Notes under the pieces: model-generated
Database searches by the model: none
Told to the model about the DNA's origin: nothing
Seen by the model: the letters and a program-made list of their open reading frames with translations, nothing else
DNA from: Imperialibacter roseus
Lineage (GTDB): Bacteria; Bacteroidota; Bacteroidia; Cytophagales; Cyclobacteriaceae
DNA: 64,000 nt
NCBI RefSeq assembly: GCF_032999765.1
Contig: NZ_CP136051.1
Span: 1,030,417-1,094,416 of the forward strand
Direction of reading: 5' to 3'
Translations under genes and position numbers: made by a program
Shown here: piece by piece, positions 26,604-35,225 of the stretch
Position numbering within the stretch: position 1 is the first letter of the stretch
How the letters are laid out: the number at the start of each line of letters is the position of its first letter

Positions 26604-26647
26604 AACCCCGGAACTTTAGGTAATTCACATAAATTTGCCGGGGTTTT
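26604..26647 (+). terminator. Intrinsic terminator between phhA and hisH
   Basis: Perfect eight-base arms aaccccgg (26604-26611) and ccggggtt (26638-26645) with a 26-base loop and a short T run. A TAAATTTG sequence (26630-26637), matching the Bacteroidota -7 box, lies in the loop and could start a hisH transcript, but a -33 TTG at normal spacing is absent. Confidence 0.75.
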
Positions 26648-26703
26648 CTATTGCCTTTTCAGAAAAGCAGGCAGAAAACAATTAGCACTATTGATGGAAG
26701 AGA

Positions 26704-27285
26704 ATGAAAGTAGCGATCATAAAATACAATGCGGGTAACGTACAGTCGGTGACTTTTGCGCTCAATAGGTTGGGCATTGAACCAGTGCTGAGCAATGACC
26801 CTGAAGTGCTCAAAAGTGCTGACAAGGTCATCTTTCCCGGTGTGGGGGAGGCCAGCACGGCCATGGCTTCTGTGAAAGAAAACGGGTTGGATAAGATCAT
26901 CCCCGGCCTCAAGCAGCCTTTTTTGGGTATCTGCCTGGGACTTCAGCTGATGTGCAGGCACTCCGAAGAGAATGATACACCTTGCCTGGGTGTGTTTGAC
27001 CTGGAGGTAAAGAAGTTTCCGCCCAATGAAAAGGTGCCTCATATGGGATGGAATAAGATTCACTCGCTCAAAGGCCCGCTAATGAACGGGCTCACCAATG
27101 ATGCGTATCTGTACTTTGTGCATAGCTACTATGCTGAAATGGGAGGCAGCACCATTGCCCAGTCGGACTATATGGTGCCTTTTAGTGCAGCGCTGCAAAA
27201 GGGGAATTTTTACGCCGTGCAGGCTCACCCCGAAAAGAGTGGTGTGGATGGAGCAAGAATACTAAAGAACTTTATTGAACTGTAG
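26704..27285 (+). CDS. hisH: Imidazole glycerol phosphate synthase glutaminase subunit
   Basis: 193 aa class I glutamine amidotransferase. It makes ammonia from glutamine and passes it to HisF. The nucleophile Cys is in GICLGLQLM near residue 79, and the His/Glu pair is in AVQAHPEKSG near 178-180. The opening VAIIKYNAGNVQSV is the family start. It begins the block hisH-hisA-hisF-hisIE; hisA starts two bases after its stop. Confidence 0.97.
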   Translation: MKVAIIKYNAGNVQSVTFALNRLGIEPVLSNDPEVLKSADKVIFPGVGEASTAMASVKENGLDKIIPGLKQPFLGICLGLQLMCRHSEENDTPCLGVFDLEVKKFPPNEKVPHMGWNKIHSLKGPLMNGLTNDAYLYFVHSYYAEMGGSTIAQSDYMVPFSAALQKGNFYAVQAHPEKSGVDGARILKNFIEL

Positions 27286-27287
27286 GA

Positions 27288-28004
27288 ATGGATATTATAC
27301 CAGCAATCGACATCATTGATGGAAAGTGTGTGCGCCTTACACAGGGCGACTATGATCAGAAGAAAATATACAATGAACGCCCGCTGGAAGTGGCTATGCA
27401 GTTTGAAGATGCGGGCCTGACCAGGCTTCACTTGGTGGACCTCGACGGAGCCAAAGCAGGGTCAGTGAAAAACTGGAAGGTGCTGGAGGCTCTGGCCAGC
27501 AAGACATCCATGGTCATTGACTTTGGCGGTGGAATTAAAAGTGCGGAGGATGTTGACATTGTTTTTGAATGCGGCGCAAAGCTGGCTACCGTTGGCAGTA
27601 TGGCGGTGAAGAATGAGGAGATATTCTCCGACTGGCTGGAGCAGTACGGAGCTGACCGATTCTTTCTTGGGGCCGATGTGAAAGACGAAAAGATTGCCAT
27701 AGGGGGCTGGTTAGAAACGACAGACATCTGGGTGTATGATTTCATGGAGAAGTATGTTCAAAAAGGAGTTACCAATATATTCTGTACCGATGTGAGCAAG
27801 GATGGTTTGCTGGAAGGGCCGTCAGTTGATTTGTATAAGACCGTGGTGGAGCAGTTTCCAGACATCTATTTTGTGGCAAGCGGAGGCGTAAGCTCTATGG
27901 AGGATCTCGAAAAGCTCAAAGAAATTGGCTGCAGGGGAGCAATTGTAGGGAAGGCTATTTATGAAGGAAGGGTCAATATTGCTGATTTAAGATTTTTGAT
28001 TTGA
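27288..28004 (+). CDS. hisA: ProFAR isomerase
   Basis: 238 aa TIM barrel. It performs the Amadori rearrangement of ProFAR to PRFAR in histidine synthesis. Catalytic Asp residues are in IPAIDIIDGK (near residue 7) and in FCTDVSKDGLLEGPS (near 127). Phosphate sites are DFGGGIKS near 81 and ASGGVSS near 200. It follows hisH with a two-base gap. HisA and HisF are related barrels; IPAIDIIDGKCVRL at the start marks this one as HisA. Confidence 0.97.
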   Translation: MDIIPAIDIIDGKCVRLTQGDYDQKKIYNERPLEVAMQFEDAGLTRLHLVDLDGAKAGSVKNWKVLEALASKTSMVIDFGGGIKSAEDVDIVFECGAKLATVGSMAVKNEEIFSDWLEQYGADRFFLGADVKDEKIAIGGWLETTDIWVYDFMEKYVQKGVTNIFCTDVSKDGLLEGPSVDLYKTVVEQFPDIYFVASGGVSSMEDLEKLKEIGCRGAIVGKAIYEGRVNIADLRFLI

Positions 28005-28218
28005 TCTGGAAAGCTGCAATAACCAAACCATGGCGAGCATTTTCTTATGATGAATCCTAATTGTGGTTGAATTACAGATATAAACTGTTTGGGCGCAGAA
28101 GGCCTGTGGACAACGTTTGGAATTTTCCTATCGGTAATTATTTGTTTTTTGTTGCTTGCGGTTTGAGTTTTCTCAGACGTTGCAAAATGACTTGAGTTTA
28201 AATTTTAACGAGTTTCCT
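28005..28218 (+). other. Gap inside the hisHAF-IE block
   Basis: 214 bases separate hisA from the likely GTG start of hisF, unusual in an operon whose other junctions are 2-12 bases. The sequence reads through from a TTG at 28156 in frame with hisF, but those codons (rich in Phe, Asn, Leu) do not resemble HisF. No terminator, hairpin or leader peptide was found. It could hold an internal promoter. Confidence 0.4.
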
Positions 28219-28974
28219 GTGTTAACAAAACGTATCATCCCCTGCCTCGACATCAAAGACGGTCGCACCGTTAAAGGCGTCAACTTTGTAGACCTGCGAG
28301 ATGCCGGTGACCCGGTAGAGCTTGGTGCCCGCTATGCGGCAGAAATGGCCGATGAACTGGTATTCCTGGATATTACGGCCACAGTAGAAAAGCGTAAAAC
28401 TCTGGTGGAACTGGTTCGGCATGTGGCCAGGGAGATCAATATCCCTTTTACCGTAGGTGGTGGCATCAGCTCTATTGCTGATGTATCAGCCCTGCTCAAT
28501 GCCGGAGCTGATAAGGTGTCGATCAATTCATCGGCAGTGAAGCGGCCAGAGCTGATTGACGAGCTGAGCCGTGAGTTTGGTAACCAGTGCATTGTGGTGG
28601 CCATCGACTCCCGGTTTGCCGACGGTGTGCATGTGGTAAATACACATGGCGGTCGCACTCCTACGGCGCTGGAAACTATCAAATGGGCCAGGGAAGCCGA
28701 GAATAGGGGCGCAGGCGAAATTTTGCTTACTTCTATGGATCATGATGGCACCAAAGCTGGCTTTGCCGATGAGCTTACAGCAAAGGTTTCGGAAACAGTG
28801 GGTGTGCCTGTAATAGCATCTGGTGGGGGTGGAACCCAGGAGCATTTCCTGGACGTATTTACCAAAGGAAAAGCCGATGCTGCATTGGCGGCCAGCATTT
28901 TCCATTTTCAGGAGGTACCTATTAAGGAATTAAAGGAGTACCTTCGTGACCAGAATATACCCATGCGATTATAA
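28219..28974 (+). CDS. hisF: Imidazole glycerol phosphate synthase cyclase subunit
   Basis: 251 aa with a GTG start, chosen because [20 protein letters not shown] is the invariant HisF opening and the result has the normal length; the frame is open for another 21 codons upstream but without similarity. Catalytic Asp residues lie in CLDIKDGR (about 11) and VAIDSRFAD (about 130). It closes the imidazole ring using ammonia from HisH, giving IGP and AICAR. hisIE begins 12 bases later. Confidence 0.95.
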   Translation: MLTKRIIPCLDIKDGRTVKGVNFVDLRDAGDPVELGARYAAEMADELVFLDITATVEKRKTLVELVRHVAREINIPFTVGGGISSIADVSALLNAGADKVSINSSAVKRPELIDELSREFGNQCIVVAIDSRFADGVHVVNTHGGRTPTALETIKWAREAENRGAGEILLTSMDHDGTKAGFADELTAKVSETVGVPVIASGGGGTQEHFLDVFTKGKADAALAASIFHFQEVPIKELKEYLRDQNIPMRL

Positions 28975-28986
28975 AGAGAGAGGATA

Positions 28987-29586
28987 ATGGAAGGATTGGA
29001 TTTTAGTAAAGGAGACGGGCTGATTCCTGCGATTATACAAGATGAAGCGACAAGCAAGGTGCTGATGCTCGGCTTCATGAATGAGGAGGCGCTCTCCAGA
29101 ACCAGGGCAGAAGGGAAGGTCACATTTTTTAGCAGGACAAAGAACAGGCTGTGGACCAAGGGAGAAACTTCGGGTAACTTCTTTTTTGTAAAAGACATTA
29201 TTGCAGATTGCGACAAAGATACCTTACTCGTCAAGGTGAACCCCCTTGGCCCCGCTTGCCATACTGGTGCCGATACCTGTTTTAATGAGGTGAATGCGGA
29301 CGGGATATCCTTTCTTAATAACCTCACATCCATCATTCAAGACAGGCACAATAACCCTTCAGATAAGTCGTACACGTCATCTCTTTTTGAGAAAGGAATT
29401 AACAAAGTGGCTCAAAAAGTAGGTGAGGAAGCTGTTGAAGTAGTGATTGAGGCCAAGGATGACAACCAGGAGCTTTTTCTCAATGAATCGGCAGATTTAC
29501 TTTTTCACCTGATGATCCTGCTCGAAGCGAAGGGAAACAAGCTGGATGACGTGGTTGACATTCTGAAACAAAGGCATAACAAATAG
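28987..29586 (+). CDS. hisIE: Bifunctional PRA-CH cyclohydrolase / PRA-PH pyrophosphatase
   Basis: 199 aa fusion. The HisI half (about 1-105) carries MLGFMNEEAL, TFFSRTKNRLWTKGETSGN and the zinc ligands in DCDKDTLLVKVNPLGPACH with a later TGADTC. The HisE half (about 112-199) carries the all-helical metal motif GEEAVEVVIEAKDDN. Together they carry out steps two and three of histidine synthesis. It is the last his gene of this block; ctlX follows after 45 bases on the same strand. Confidence 0.97.
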   Translation: MEGLDFSKGDGLIPAIIQDEATSKVLMLGFMNEEALSRTRAEGKVTFFSRTKNRLWTKGETSGNFFFVKDIIADCDKDTLLVKVNPLGPACHTGADTCFNEVNADGISFLNNLTSIIQDRHNNPSDKSYTSSLFEKGINKVAQKVGEEAVEVVIEAKDDNQELFLNESADLLFHLMILLEAKGNKLDDVVDILKQRHNK

Positions 29587-29631
29587 GTCTGCCCGCTGGA
29601 AAATTAGCTTTGTAAGTGCGAAATTGGGCAA

Positions 29632-30576
29632 ATGCCCAAAGAAATGAAATTGCAAAGCAACGCTGCACCAGCAGTCCTCATGGTGAGGCCGGCCAACTTC
29701 GGCCCCAATCCCGAAACAGCCGGAAGCAATTCCTTCCAAAGCGCAGCCCAAACCGGAGAATTGGATAAGATTCGCTCGCAGGCAATTGCAGAGTTTGACG
29801 TTGCCGTAGATACACTCAGAAACGCCGGCGTCGAGGTAATTGTGGCTCACGATGAATTTTTGGAGGAGCGACGTGATGCGGTTTTCCCCAACAACTGGGT
29901 GTCCTTTCATGAGTCAGGCGATGTGTTTCTTTATCCCATGCAATCCAAAGCCAGGAGAACCGAGAGAAGACAAGAAGTGATTGACACTGTGAAACCTCGG
30001 TTTACAGTACATAAAATCACTGACCTCTCAGGAACCGAAGAAAAAGAGCTATATCTGGAGGGTACCGGGAGCTTGATCGTCGACTACCCCAACCAGATTA
30101 TGTACGCCTCCAGGTCTATTCGGACAAACGAAGGCCTGGTGAGAGCGCATGCCGCCAGACTTGGTTTCAGCGCTGTGGTTTTTGACGCCGTCGACAGAAG
30201 CGGCATGCCTATCTATCACACCAATGTGATGATGTGTCTCGGCACATCCTATTGCGTGGTTTGTCTTGAGAGCATTCCTGAGGGTGAGGTAAAGAAAGCA
30301 TTTCTTGCAAGTCTGGGTGCCACGAATCATGAAATCGTCGACATTTCTTTTGATCAAATGGAGCATTTTGCAGGCAATATGTTGGAGGTAGCTACCGGGA
30401 CAAGTAAGCCTGCACTTGTTATGTCCATCACCGCATTTGCCGCTCTCACACAATCGCAAAAGATTATTCTGGAAAAATATGCTAACTTAATTGCCATAGA
30501 CATACCGACCATTGAAAAATACGGAGGGGGAAGTGCCCGATGTATGATGGCGGGAATACATTTGCCAGCTGTGTAA
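29632..30576 (+). CDS. ctlX: Citrulline utilization hydrolase CtlX-like (amidinotransferase fold)
   Basis: 314 aa (310 if the second ATG at 29644 is used). It belongs to the guanidino-group modifying superfamily (five-blade propeller). Signature segments: MVRPANFGPNPETAGSN near residue 15, AVFPNNWVSFH near 83, the His in YHTNVMMCLGTSYCV near 196-205, and the C-terminal catalytic Cys in GGGSARCMMAGIH near 303. Relatives hydrolyse citrulline or related ureido/guanidino compounds. It is co-directional with hisIE (45-base gap) and with the lpd-like gene (31-base gap). A link to histidine synthesis is not obvious, so the operon may simply run on. Confidence 0.88.
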   Translation: MPKEMKLQSNAAPAVLMVRPANFGPNPETAGSNSFQSAAQTGELDKIRSQAIAEFDVAVDTLRNAGVEVIVAHDEFLEERRDAVFPNNWVSFHESGDVFLYPMQSKARRTERRQEVIDTVKPRFTVHKITDLSGTEEKELYLEGTGSLIVDYPNQIMYASRSIRTNEGLVRAHAARLGFSAVVFDAVDRSGMPIYHTNVMMCLGTSYCVVCLESIPEGEVKKAFLASLGATNHEIVDISFDQMEHFAGNMLEVATGTSKPALVMSITAFAALTQSQKIILEKYANLIAIDIPTIEKYGGGSARCMMAGIHLPAV

Positions 30577-30607
30577 ACAACATTTTTTAAACCTTAATGA
30601 CCTGGTA

Positions 30608-32086
30608 ATGAACAAGTTTGATGTTTGCGTTATTGGTGCGGGGCCTTCCGGCTATGCCGCAGCCATGCGTGCCCTGGATTTTAAAAAGAAGGTAATTCTC
30701 ATTGAAAGAAATCAGGTAGGTGGTGCAGGAGTGCACGATGGCGCCCTTTCAAGCAAAACATGGTGGGAACTTTCCAGAGACTATTTCACCCTTCGAAAGC
30801 ATGGGAAAGCATTTAATTTCAAGGTACCCGAAATACCTTTCCAGAAGGTAAAAGCGGAAGTGTTGAAAGCCACCAGTGAAAGGAAAGATCTGCTGGAGTT
30901 TCATATGACTTCCATGAACAACAATGGCCAGGACCTGCTGACATTCAAAAGAGGAGAGGCAAAACTTTTGAGCAAGAACAATGTCGAGATTTTAGGAGAC
31001 AATGGGGCAGAAGTCATTGAGGCTGATAATATTATTCTAGCTACCGGAAGCCGACCAAGGAAGCTCCCCAATTTACCCATTGATGAAAAAATTGTTGTCA
31101 CCAGCGACGGCATCCATAACTGGACAGAGTGGCCCAAGAGTATGGTGATAGTGGGTGCGGGTGTTATTGGTTGCGAGTTTGCAACCATCTTTTCCAATTT
31201 TGGAAAAACGCAGGTTAACTTAATTGACAAGGGAGAAAGAATATTGCCGTTTGAGGACGGCGACGTGGTCGATGTGATTGAAAATAACCTTGAAGAAAAG
31301 CACGTGTTGGTGCATCGCAATTCCAAACTCATTGACATGAAGATCGTCAACGGCGAGGTGGAGTATGAGCTGGAATATGATAACGGTGAAAAGAAGAAGT
31401 TTCAGGTGGAGAAAGCCCTGGTTTCAGTGGGAAGGATACCTAACTATGAAAATCTTGGTTTGCAGGAGATTGGTGTTGAAATTGATGCCCGGGGAATCAT
31501 TGACGACCTCACGCAAACGTCAGTATCTAATATTTACGCCGTGGGCGATATCACTGCTGATATTGCGCTTGTGAATGTAGGCGAGCTGGAAGGCAGGTAT
31601 GCGATAGAGCGGATATATGGCAAGCCCTTGCATAAGCTTATTTACGAAAATATTTCAACGATCATGTTTTTGGCACCCGAAGTTGCAGGGGTTGGGTTCA
31701 ATGAGATTCAGGCCAAGCAAAAAGGGATCAACTACAAAGTCACCAGCTTACGTTATAGCAACATTTCGAGAGCTACTGCCATGCGAAACACCCAGGGCTT
31801 CATCAAACTGCTGGTGACAAATGACGACAAAATGAAAATTCTGGGCATGCGTGTTGTAGGAGAGCATGCCTCAAGTGCTATCCAGGCGGTGGCGCTGCTC
31901 ATCTCCATGGACAAAGGCGTAGAAGAGTTGGCTGAGCTCATCCACCCTCACCCTTCCATTATTGAAGGCATACAGGAATGTGCCAGAATGCTACTGGGCA
32001 AATCGATGCTCAAACCAACGGTTTTGCTGGAATCAATGGCCTGCAAAACCTGCGTGGGAGGAGTTTACGAAAACATCATCTATTAA
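30608..32086 (+). CDS. Dihydrolipoamide-dehydrogenase-like flavoprotein lacking the redox cysteines
   Basis: 492 aa with the complete class I pyridine nucleotide-disulfide oxidoreductase layout: FAD site VIGAGPSGYAAAMRAL (8-23), NAD site IVGAGVIGCEFATIFSNFG near 182, second FAD motif IYAVGDIT near 310, and the dimerisation domain with HPHPSIIEGIQE near 450. The usual GGTCLNVGCIPSK reads GGAGVHDGALSSK (38-50), so both active-site cysteines are replaced (Gly41, Ala46). Instead a C-terminal CKTC (Cys479, Cys482) sits near the end. Function is unknown: a transhydrogenase-like flavoprotein, or one using the C-terminal dithiol. It is not in a 2-oxoacid dehydrogenase operon. Confidence 0.88.
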   Translation: MNKFDVCVIGAGPSGYAAAMRALDFKKKVILIERNQVGGAGVHDGALSSKTWWELSRDYFTLRKHGKAFNFKVPEIPFQKVKAEVLKATSERKDLLEFHMTSMNNNGQDLLTFKRGEAKLLSKNNVEILGDNGAEVIEADNIILATGSRPRKLPNLPIDEKIVVTSDGIHNWTEWPKSMVIVGAGVIGCEFATIFSNFGKTQVNLIDKGERILPFEDGDVVDVIENNLEEKHVLVHRNSKLIDMKIVNGEVEYELEYDNGEKKKFQVEKALVSVGRIPNYENLGLQEIGVEIDARGIIDDLTQTSVSNIYAVGDITADIALVNVGELEGRYAIERIYGKPLHKLIYENISTIMFLAPEVAGVGFNEIQAKQKGINYKVTSLRYSNISRATAMRNTQGFIKLLVTNDDKMKILGMRVVGEHASSAIQAVALLISMDKGVEELAELIHPHPSIIEGIQECARMLLGKSMLKPTVLLESMACKTCVGGVYENIIY

Positions 32087-32114
32087 GCATTCGTCTGCAA
32101 TATAAAGTCTCCCG

Positions 32115-32696
32115 CTATTTTGTAAACAATAGCTTTCCAATAGATGGTGATATCTTAATGTTGGGTAGCTTGAATTTGTTTTCAAGTTCCGGAACATCTC
32201 CGTTGTTTCCTTTCACAATCTTTATTTGCTCTTTCTTCATAAAAAACGTCTCCAGTCCCCCCTCTAAAAACTTAAGCCCAAATGCTATACAGCCCTTAAT
32301 TACAAGATCTAAGTACTGGATATGCACGATCACAGCGATCGCTTCACCCAGGAATACTTCTTCAGAAAGGAACATGACTACGGCCACCGTAAATATGATG
32401 GTAGAAGCTTTTTTCCCAACCTGGGCCTTCACTAGCTGACCAATAGTGCTTTCAAGAAGCATGTTTTTCTCAACTATTTCCTCATTCTGTTCAATTATAC
32501 GTTCGTTAGCCTTGTTCAGCTTCGACTGAAGCTTGTCGCTAACTTTTGTAATAACCTTGCTCTGAATAAGCAGATCCTGATAGCTATCAATAAATTGGGC
32601 AAGATCCTTTCTTGAAATATTGTCCTGTTGCGCTTTGGTTTTAAACGCATGAAGTGCTTTGTCCTCTTCGTCATATAGTCCCCACAAGTCATTCAT
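32115..32696 (-). CDS. Coiled-coil membrane protein, SiaC partner, copy 2
   Basis: 193 aa. Residues about 25-95 form a helical coiled coil (LAQFIDSYQDLLIQSKVITK, then SDKLQSKLNKANERIIEQNE) ending in a basic KKAST; two hydrophobic segments follow (about 98-118 and 128-148), then a charged tail with KKEQIKIV. It is a clear paralogue of the protein at 33820-34383, with shared QSKVIT, SKLNKAN, QLVKA and KKASTII segments in the same order. The helix resembles the linkers found in front of cyclase or phosphatase output domains, but here no output domain is attached. It lies 156 bases downstream of a SiaC-like gene on the same strand. Confidence 0.78.
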   Translation of the reverse strand: MNDLWGLYDEEDKALHAFKTKAQQDNISRKDLAQFIDSYQDLLIQSKVITKVSDKLQSKLNKANERIIEQNEEIVEKNMLLESTIGQLVKAQVGKKASTIIFTVAVVMFLSEEVFLGEAIAVIVHIQYLDLVIKGCIAFGLKFLEGGLETFFMKKEQIKIVKGNNGDVPELENKFKLPNIKISPSIGKLLFTK

Positions 32697-32852
32697 ACCT
32701 TTTAAAATTAGTTAGGAGTTAGGTATTAGGTATACGGTGTCGCCAACAAATGGTGTACCTGTGTTTGGAAGTTTTGAACAACAACTACCTGCCTTAGTTA
32801 GCTATAACGGTTAGTGCTTCCCGTGGTCAAACACACCACAGCAACTGAACCG

Positions 32853-33233
32853 TTAAGCAGCGATAGTAATAAAGTTGAAATTCATGCGAAGTATGTCAGA
32901 AAAATCCTCACCTACTTCTCTCATTTCCTCATCCTCTTCCAGATAATACCAATTGATGGTTACACACCGGCCTGCTTCCTGCATTTTGTGGAGCTTTTTT
33001 AGCATGTTAAAAATGCACTTGGAAGAACTAGTGTTAAAGTAATGAAATGACAGATTAGCGGTGAGTCCCCCGCTTTCGTGGGTAACGTACTCGTCCAGTT
33101 CCACAATAAATTTTTGATAGAAGCTATTTGAGTTGGCGGGATTTGAATTCCCTTTTAATTCTATCAGCCCCGTTGAAGGGTCGAAATAGACGAACGGCGT
33201 ATAGTCCGTAGCTTGAATGTAAATTTTTTCCAT
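32853..33233 (-). CDS. SiaC-family (DUF1987) regulatory protein, copy 2
   Basis: 126 aa, the whole DUF1987 domain. FDPSTGLIELKGNSNPANS near residue 18 and LSFHYFNTSSSKCIFNMLKK near 62 are the family marks. In Pseudomonas aeruginosa SiaC, the Thr of the equivalent NTSS motif is phosphorylated by SiaB and dephosphorylated by SiaA, and unphosphorylated SiaC activates the diguanylate cyclase SiaD. No siaA, siaB or siaD is in this window. The gene is followed by its own coiled-coil membrane protein, and the pair repeats upstream. Confidence 0.9.
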   Translation of the reverse strand: MEKIYIQATDYTPFVYFDPSTGLIELKGNSNPANSNSFYQKFIVELDEYVTHESGGLTANLSFHYFNTSSSKCIFNMLKKLHKMQEAGRCVTINWYYLEEDEEMREVGEDFSDILRMNFNFITIAA

Positions 33234-33819
33234 AATCTCTCAGGTTTTTCAACTGTTATAATTTCAAGTAAAGTAAGTGATAATGCGGGAGGTTCTACAG
33301 TCAATCCCTCACTGTCACTAAATCTTTACTTAAGTTATTCTTTTTAAAAGCTCGATTGCTTTCGATTTCAGGCCAATACTTTCTCATGTAAGATATCCAT
33401 TATATCAGGAATAAAATCATGTTTAAATGGAAGTGTTCAATTAAATAAAGTTATTTAAATAATTGTAAATCAAATAGATATGTTTTTATGTCGGAAGTTT
33501 ATTTTTTTGAAAGCACCAGAGACTGATGTAATATTTGTGGGGTGAAAGTTGAAATACGCATCAGATAGTTGAAAAAACGGACGGTTATAGGGGTAAAGAG
33601 AGTTAATGTTATTTTTTTGATAAAATATTATCAAATAGAATCAAAATAGAAGGGAAAGCCGGGTGTGTGGAGCAACTCAATCTGCAAATTTTCTTTTAAT
33701 TTGTTGATTATTAGCACCTTATGTTTGAGTCGCTGTTGCTTTGATGTAATTTTTTTGTTGTGTTATTCAGCGAAGCTTTGTTTGGGGTTGTTGATCGGTC
33801 GGGACACCTTTTTGGGAGG
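33234..33819 (-). other. AT-rich region between the two SiaC/membrane modules
   Basis: 586 bases of clearly AT-rich sequence with several T and A runs; no gene, strong hairpin or repeat was recognised. It should hold the promoter of the second module (SiaC copy 2) and the 3' end of the first. Low GC and length suggest that the two modules are separately transcribed. Confidence 0.45.
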
Positions 33820-34383
33820 CTAGCGACCACCAAGCTCTGCTGTGATTGGACTTGAAGGCGACGTGTTGTCTACCTCCGCTACGTCCCACGAACCTTGCTC
33901 TACAATTTTTGAATGCTCTTTTCTTAAAAAGAATTTCTCGATAGTTGATTCGAAGGCTTTTAGAGAAAGGGCAATGCAAAGTTTCACGATCAATCCGATG
34001 TAGGGGATGTTAACATAGTTATTGATTGCTTCCTCAAGAAGTACCTCTTCCGCTACAAAAAGCACAACAGCGGCTGTTAGTATAATGGTGGAGGCTTTTT
34101 TACTGACTTTGGCTTTCACCAACTGCTCGATGGTATTATGGAGTAGTTTGTTATTGTCACTGATGGTTTCGTTCTGCTCAGCGATTTGTGCATTTGCTTT
34201 ATTCAGTTTGGACTGAAGCCTGTCACTTACACGGGTGATTACTTTACTTTGGGTAATAAGATCTTCGTAATTATCAATAAACCTGGCAAGAGTCCGCTTC
34301 GACACAGCATTGCCTTTCACCTTCCCTTTAAATTCTTTTAAGGAATTTTCTTCGGCATGAAACAGGTTTTTTGCTTCGGACAT
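33820..34383 (-). CDS. Coiled-coil membrane protein, SiaC partner, copy 1
   Basis: 187 aa. Same build as copy 2: a helical N terminus (LARFIDNYEDLITQSKVITR), a coiled coil (SDRLQSKLNKANAQIAEQNE), a KKASTIILTAAVVLFVAEEV membrane segment near residue 96, a second membrane segment (IPYIGLIVKLCIALSLKAF) near 125, then FFLRKEHSKIVEQ. The tail after that differs between copies. It follows SiaC copy 1 by 42 bases, so the two are one operon. It probably anchors SiaC-dependent signalling at the membrane; this is inference from adjacency and duplication. Confidence 0.8.
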   Translation of the reverse strand: MSEAKNLFHAEENSLKEFKGKVKGNAVSKRTLARFIDNYEDLITQSKVITRVSDRLQSKLNKANAQIAEQNETISDNNKLLHNTIEQLVKAKVSKKASTIILTAAVVLFVAEEVLLEEAINNYVNIPYIGLIVKLCIALSLKAFESTIEKFFLRKEHSKIVEQGSWDVAEVDNTSPSSPITAELGGR

Positions 34384-34425
34384 GAGGTGTAGAGTTGGCT
34401 TGGTCAGCGCAGCATTAGGCGTTTA

Positions 34426-34806
34426 CTATGCTGCAAGTTCAATAAAGTTAAAGTTTAGGTTCATTAATTCCGAAAAGTCTTTGCCCACCTCATACATGTC
34501 TTCGTCACTTTGGCTGTAATACCAATTAATGGTTACCTGACGACCTTTTTTCCTCATGGCGTTGAGCTGTTTGAACATATCATAGAGGCATTTTGAGGAA
34601 CTTGTGTTGAAATATCTGAACGCCATGTTCGCTACCAACCCTCTTGTGTCGTTCACAGCGTAGTCTTCGAGCGTATGAATCACTTTTGTGTAGAAGGTAA
34701 GCGAATTGTGAGGGTTGGAATTGCCCTTTAGTTCTATTATTCCGTTGGAAGGGTCGAAGTAGACTTGTGGGGTGAATTCTGTTGCCTGAATGTAAATTTT
34801 TTCCAT
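34426..34806 (-). CDS. SiaC-family (DUF1987) regulatory protein, copy 1
   Basis: 126 aa from the ATG at 34806, which matches the start and length of the paralogue at 32853-33233; the frame continues upstream but without similarity. FDPSNGIIELKGNSNPHNS near residue 18 and MAFRYFNTSSSKCLYDMFKQ near 62 are shared with copy 2, including the NTSS phosphosite motif. The tail NFNFIELAA parallels NFNFITIAA of copy 2. It heads the first SiaC/membrane-protein module. Confidence 0.9.
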   Translation of the reverse strand: MEKIYIQATEFTPQVYFDPSNGIIELKGNSNPHNSLTFYTKVIHTLEDYAVNDTRGLVANMAFRYFNTSSSKCLYDMFKQLNAMRKKGRQVTINWYYSQSDEDMYEVGKDFSELMNLNFNFIELAA

Positions 34807-35168
34807 ACTCGTGATATTAAGAGGTATAAATTGTTGCCTTGTCAGTTGCTTATCTTTAACTACATTACAAAGTAAATGCATATGCCGGGAGCAAAAGTGG
34901 CAAGTGCGGACGAATACTATCTGATGTAAGATTATGAGAAGTCTTAAGCCTTTAGAGCTAAAATTTAAAGCCGATTGCGAAGAGATTTAACTCTTAAGTA
35001 GCTGAAAACAAGTGGAATACCTATTGTCGAGGCAGGTGTTGAAGGGTGCAAAAAAAGTTGACCTGTGATGTAGGAATTTGAAATGGTGAGAGCCCTTCTT
35101 GCACATTTTTCAATAAAAGGGGAGGTGCGACGCTCATTATAGTACAAAACGGAGGAGGGAATTATAAA

Positions 35169-35219
35169 GACAATCAGCCGGGTTAACTCTCGAAAAACTG
35201 ACTGATTGTCGTTTTTTTT
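35169..35219. terminator. Bidirectional terminator after the Dabb gene
   Basis: Perfect arms gacaatcag (35169-35177) and ctgattgtc (35202-35210). On the plus strand a run of eight T follows; on the minus strand, just past the Dabb gene, TTTATAATT follows. Because no plus-strand gene ends nearby, the minus-strand use is the relevant one. Confidence 0.75.
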
Positions 35220-35225
35220 GAACGA

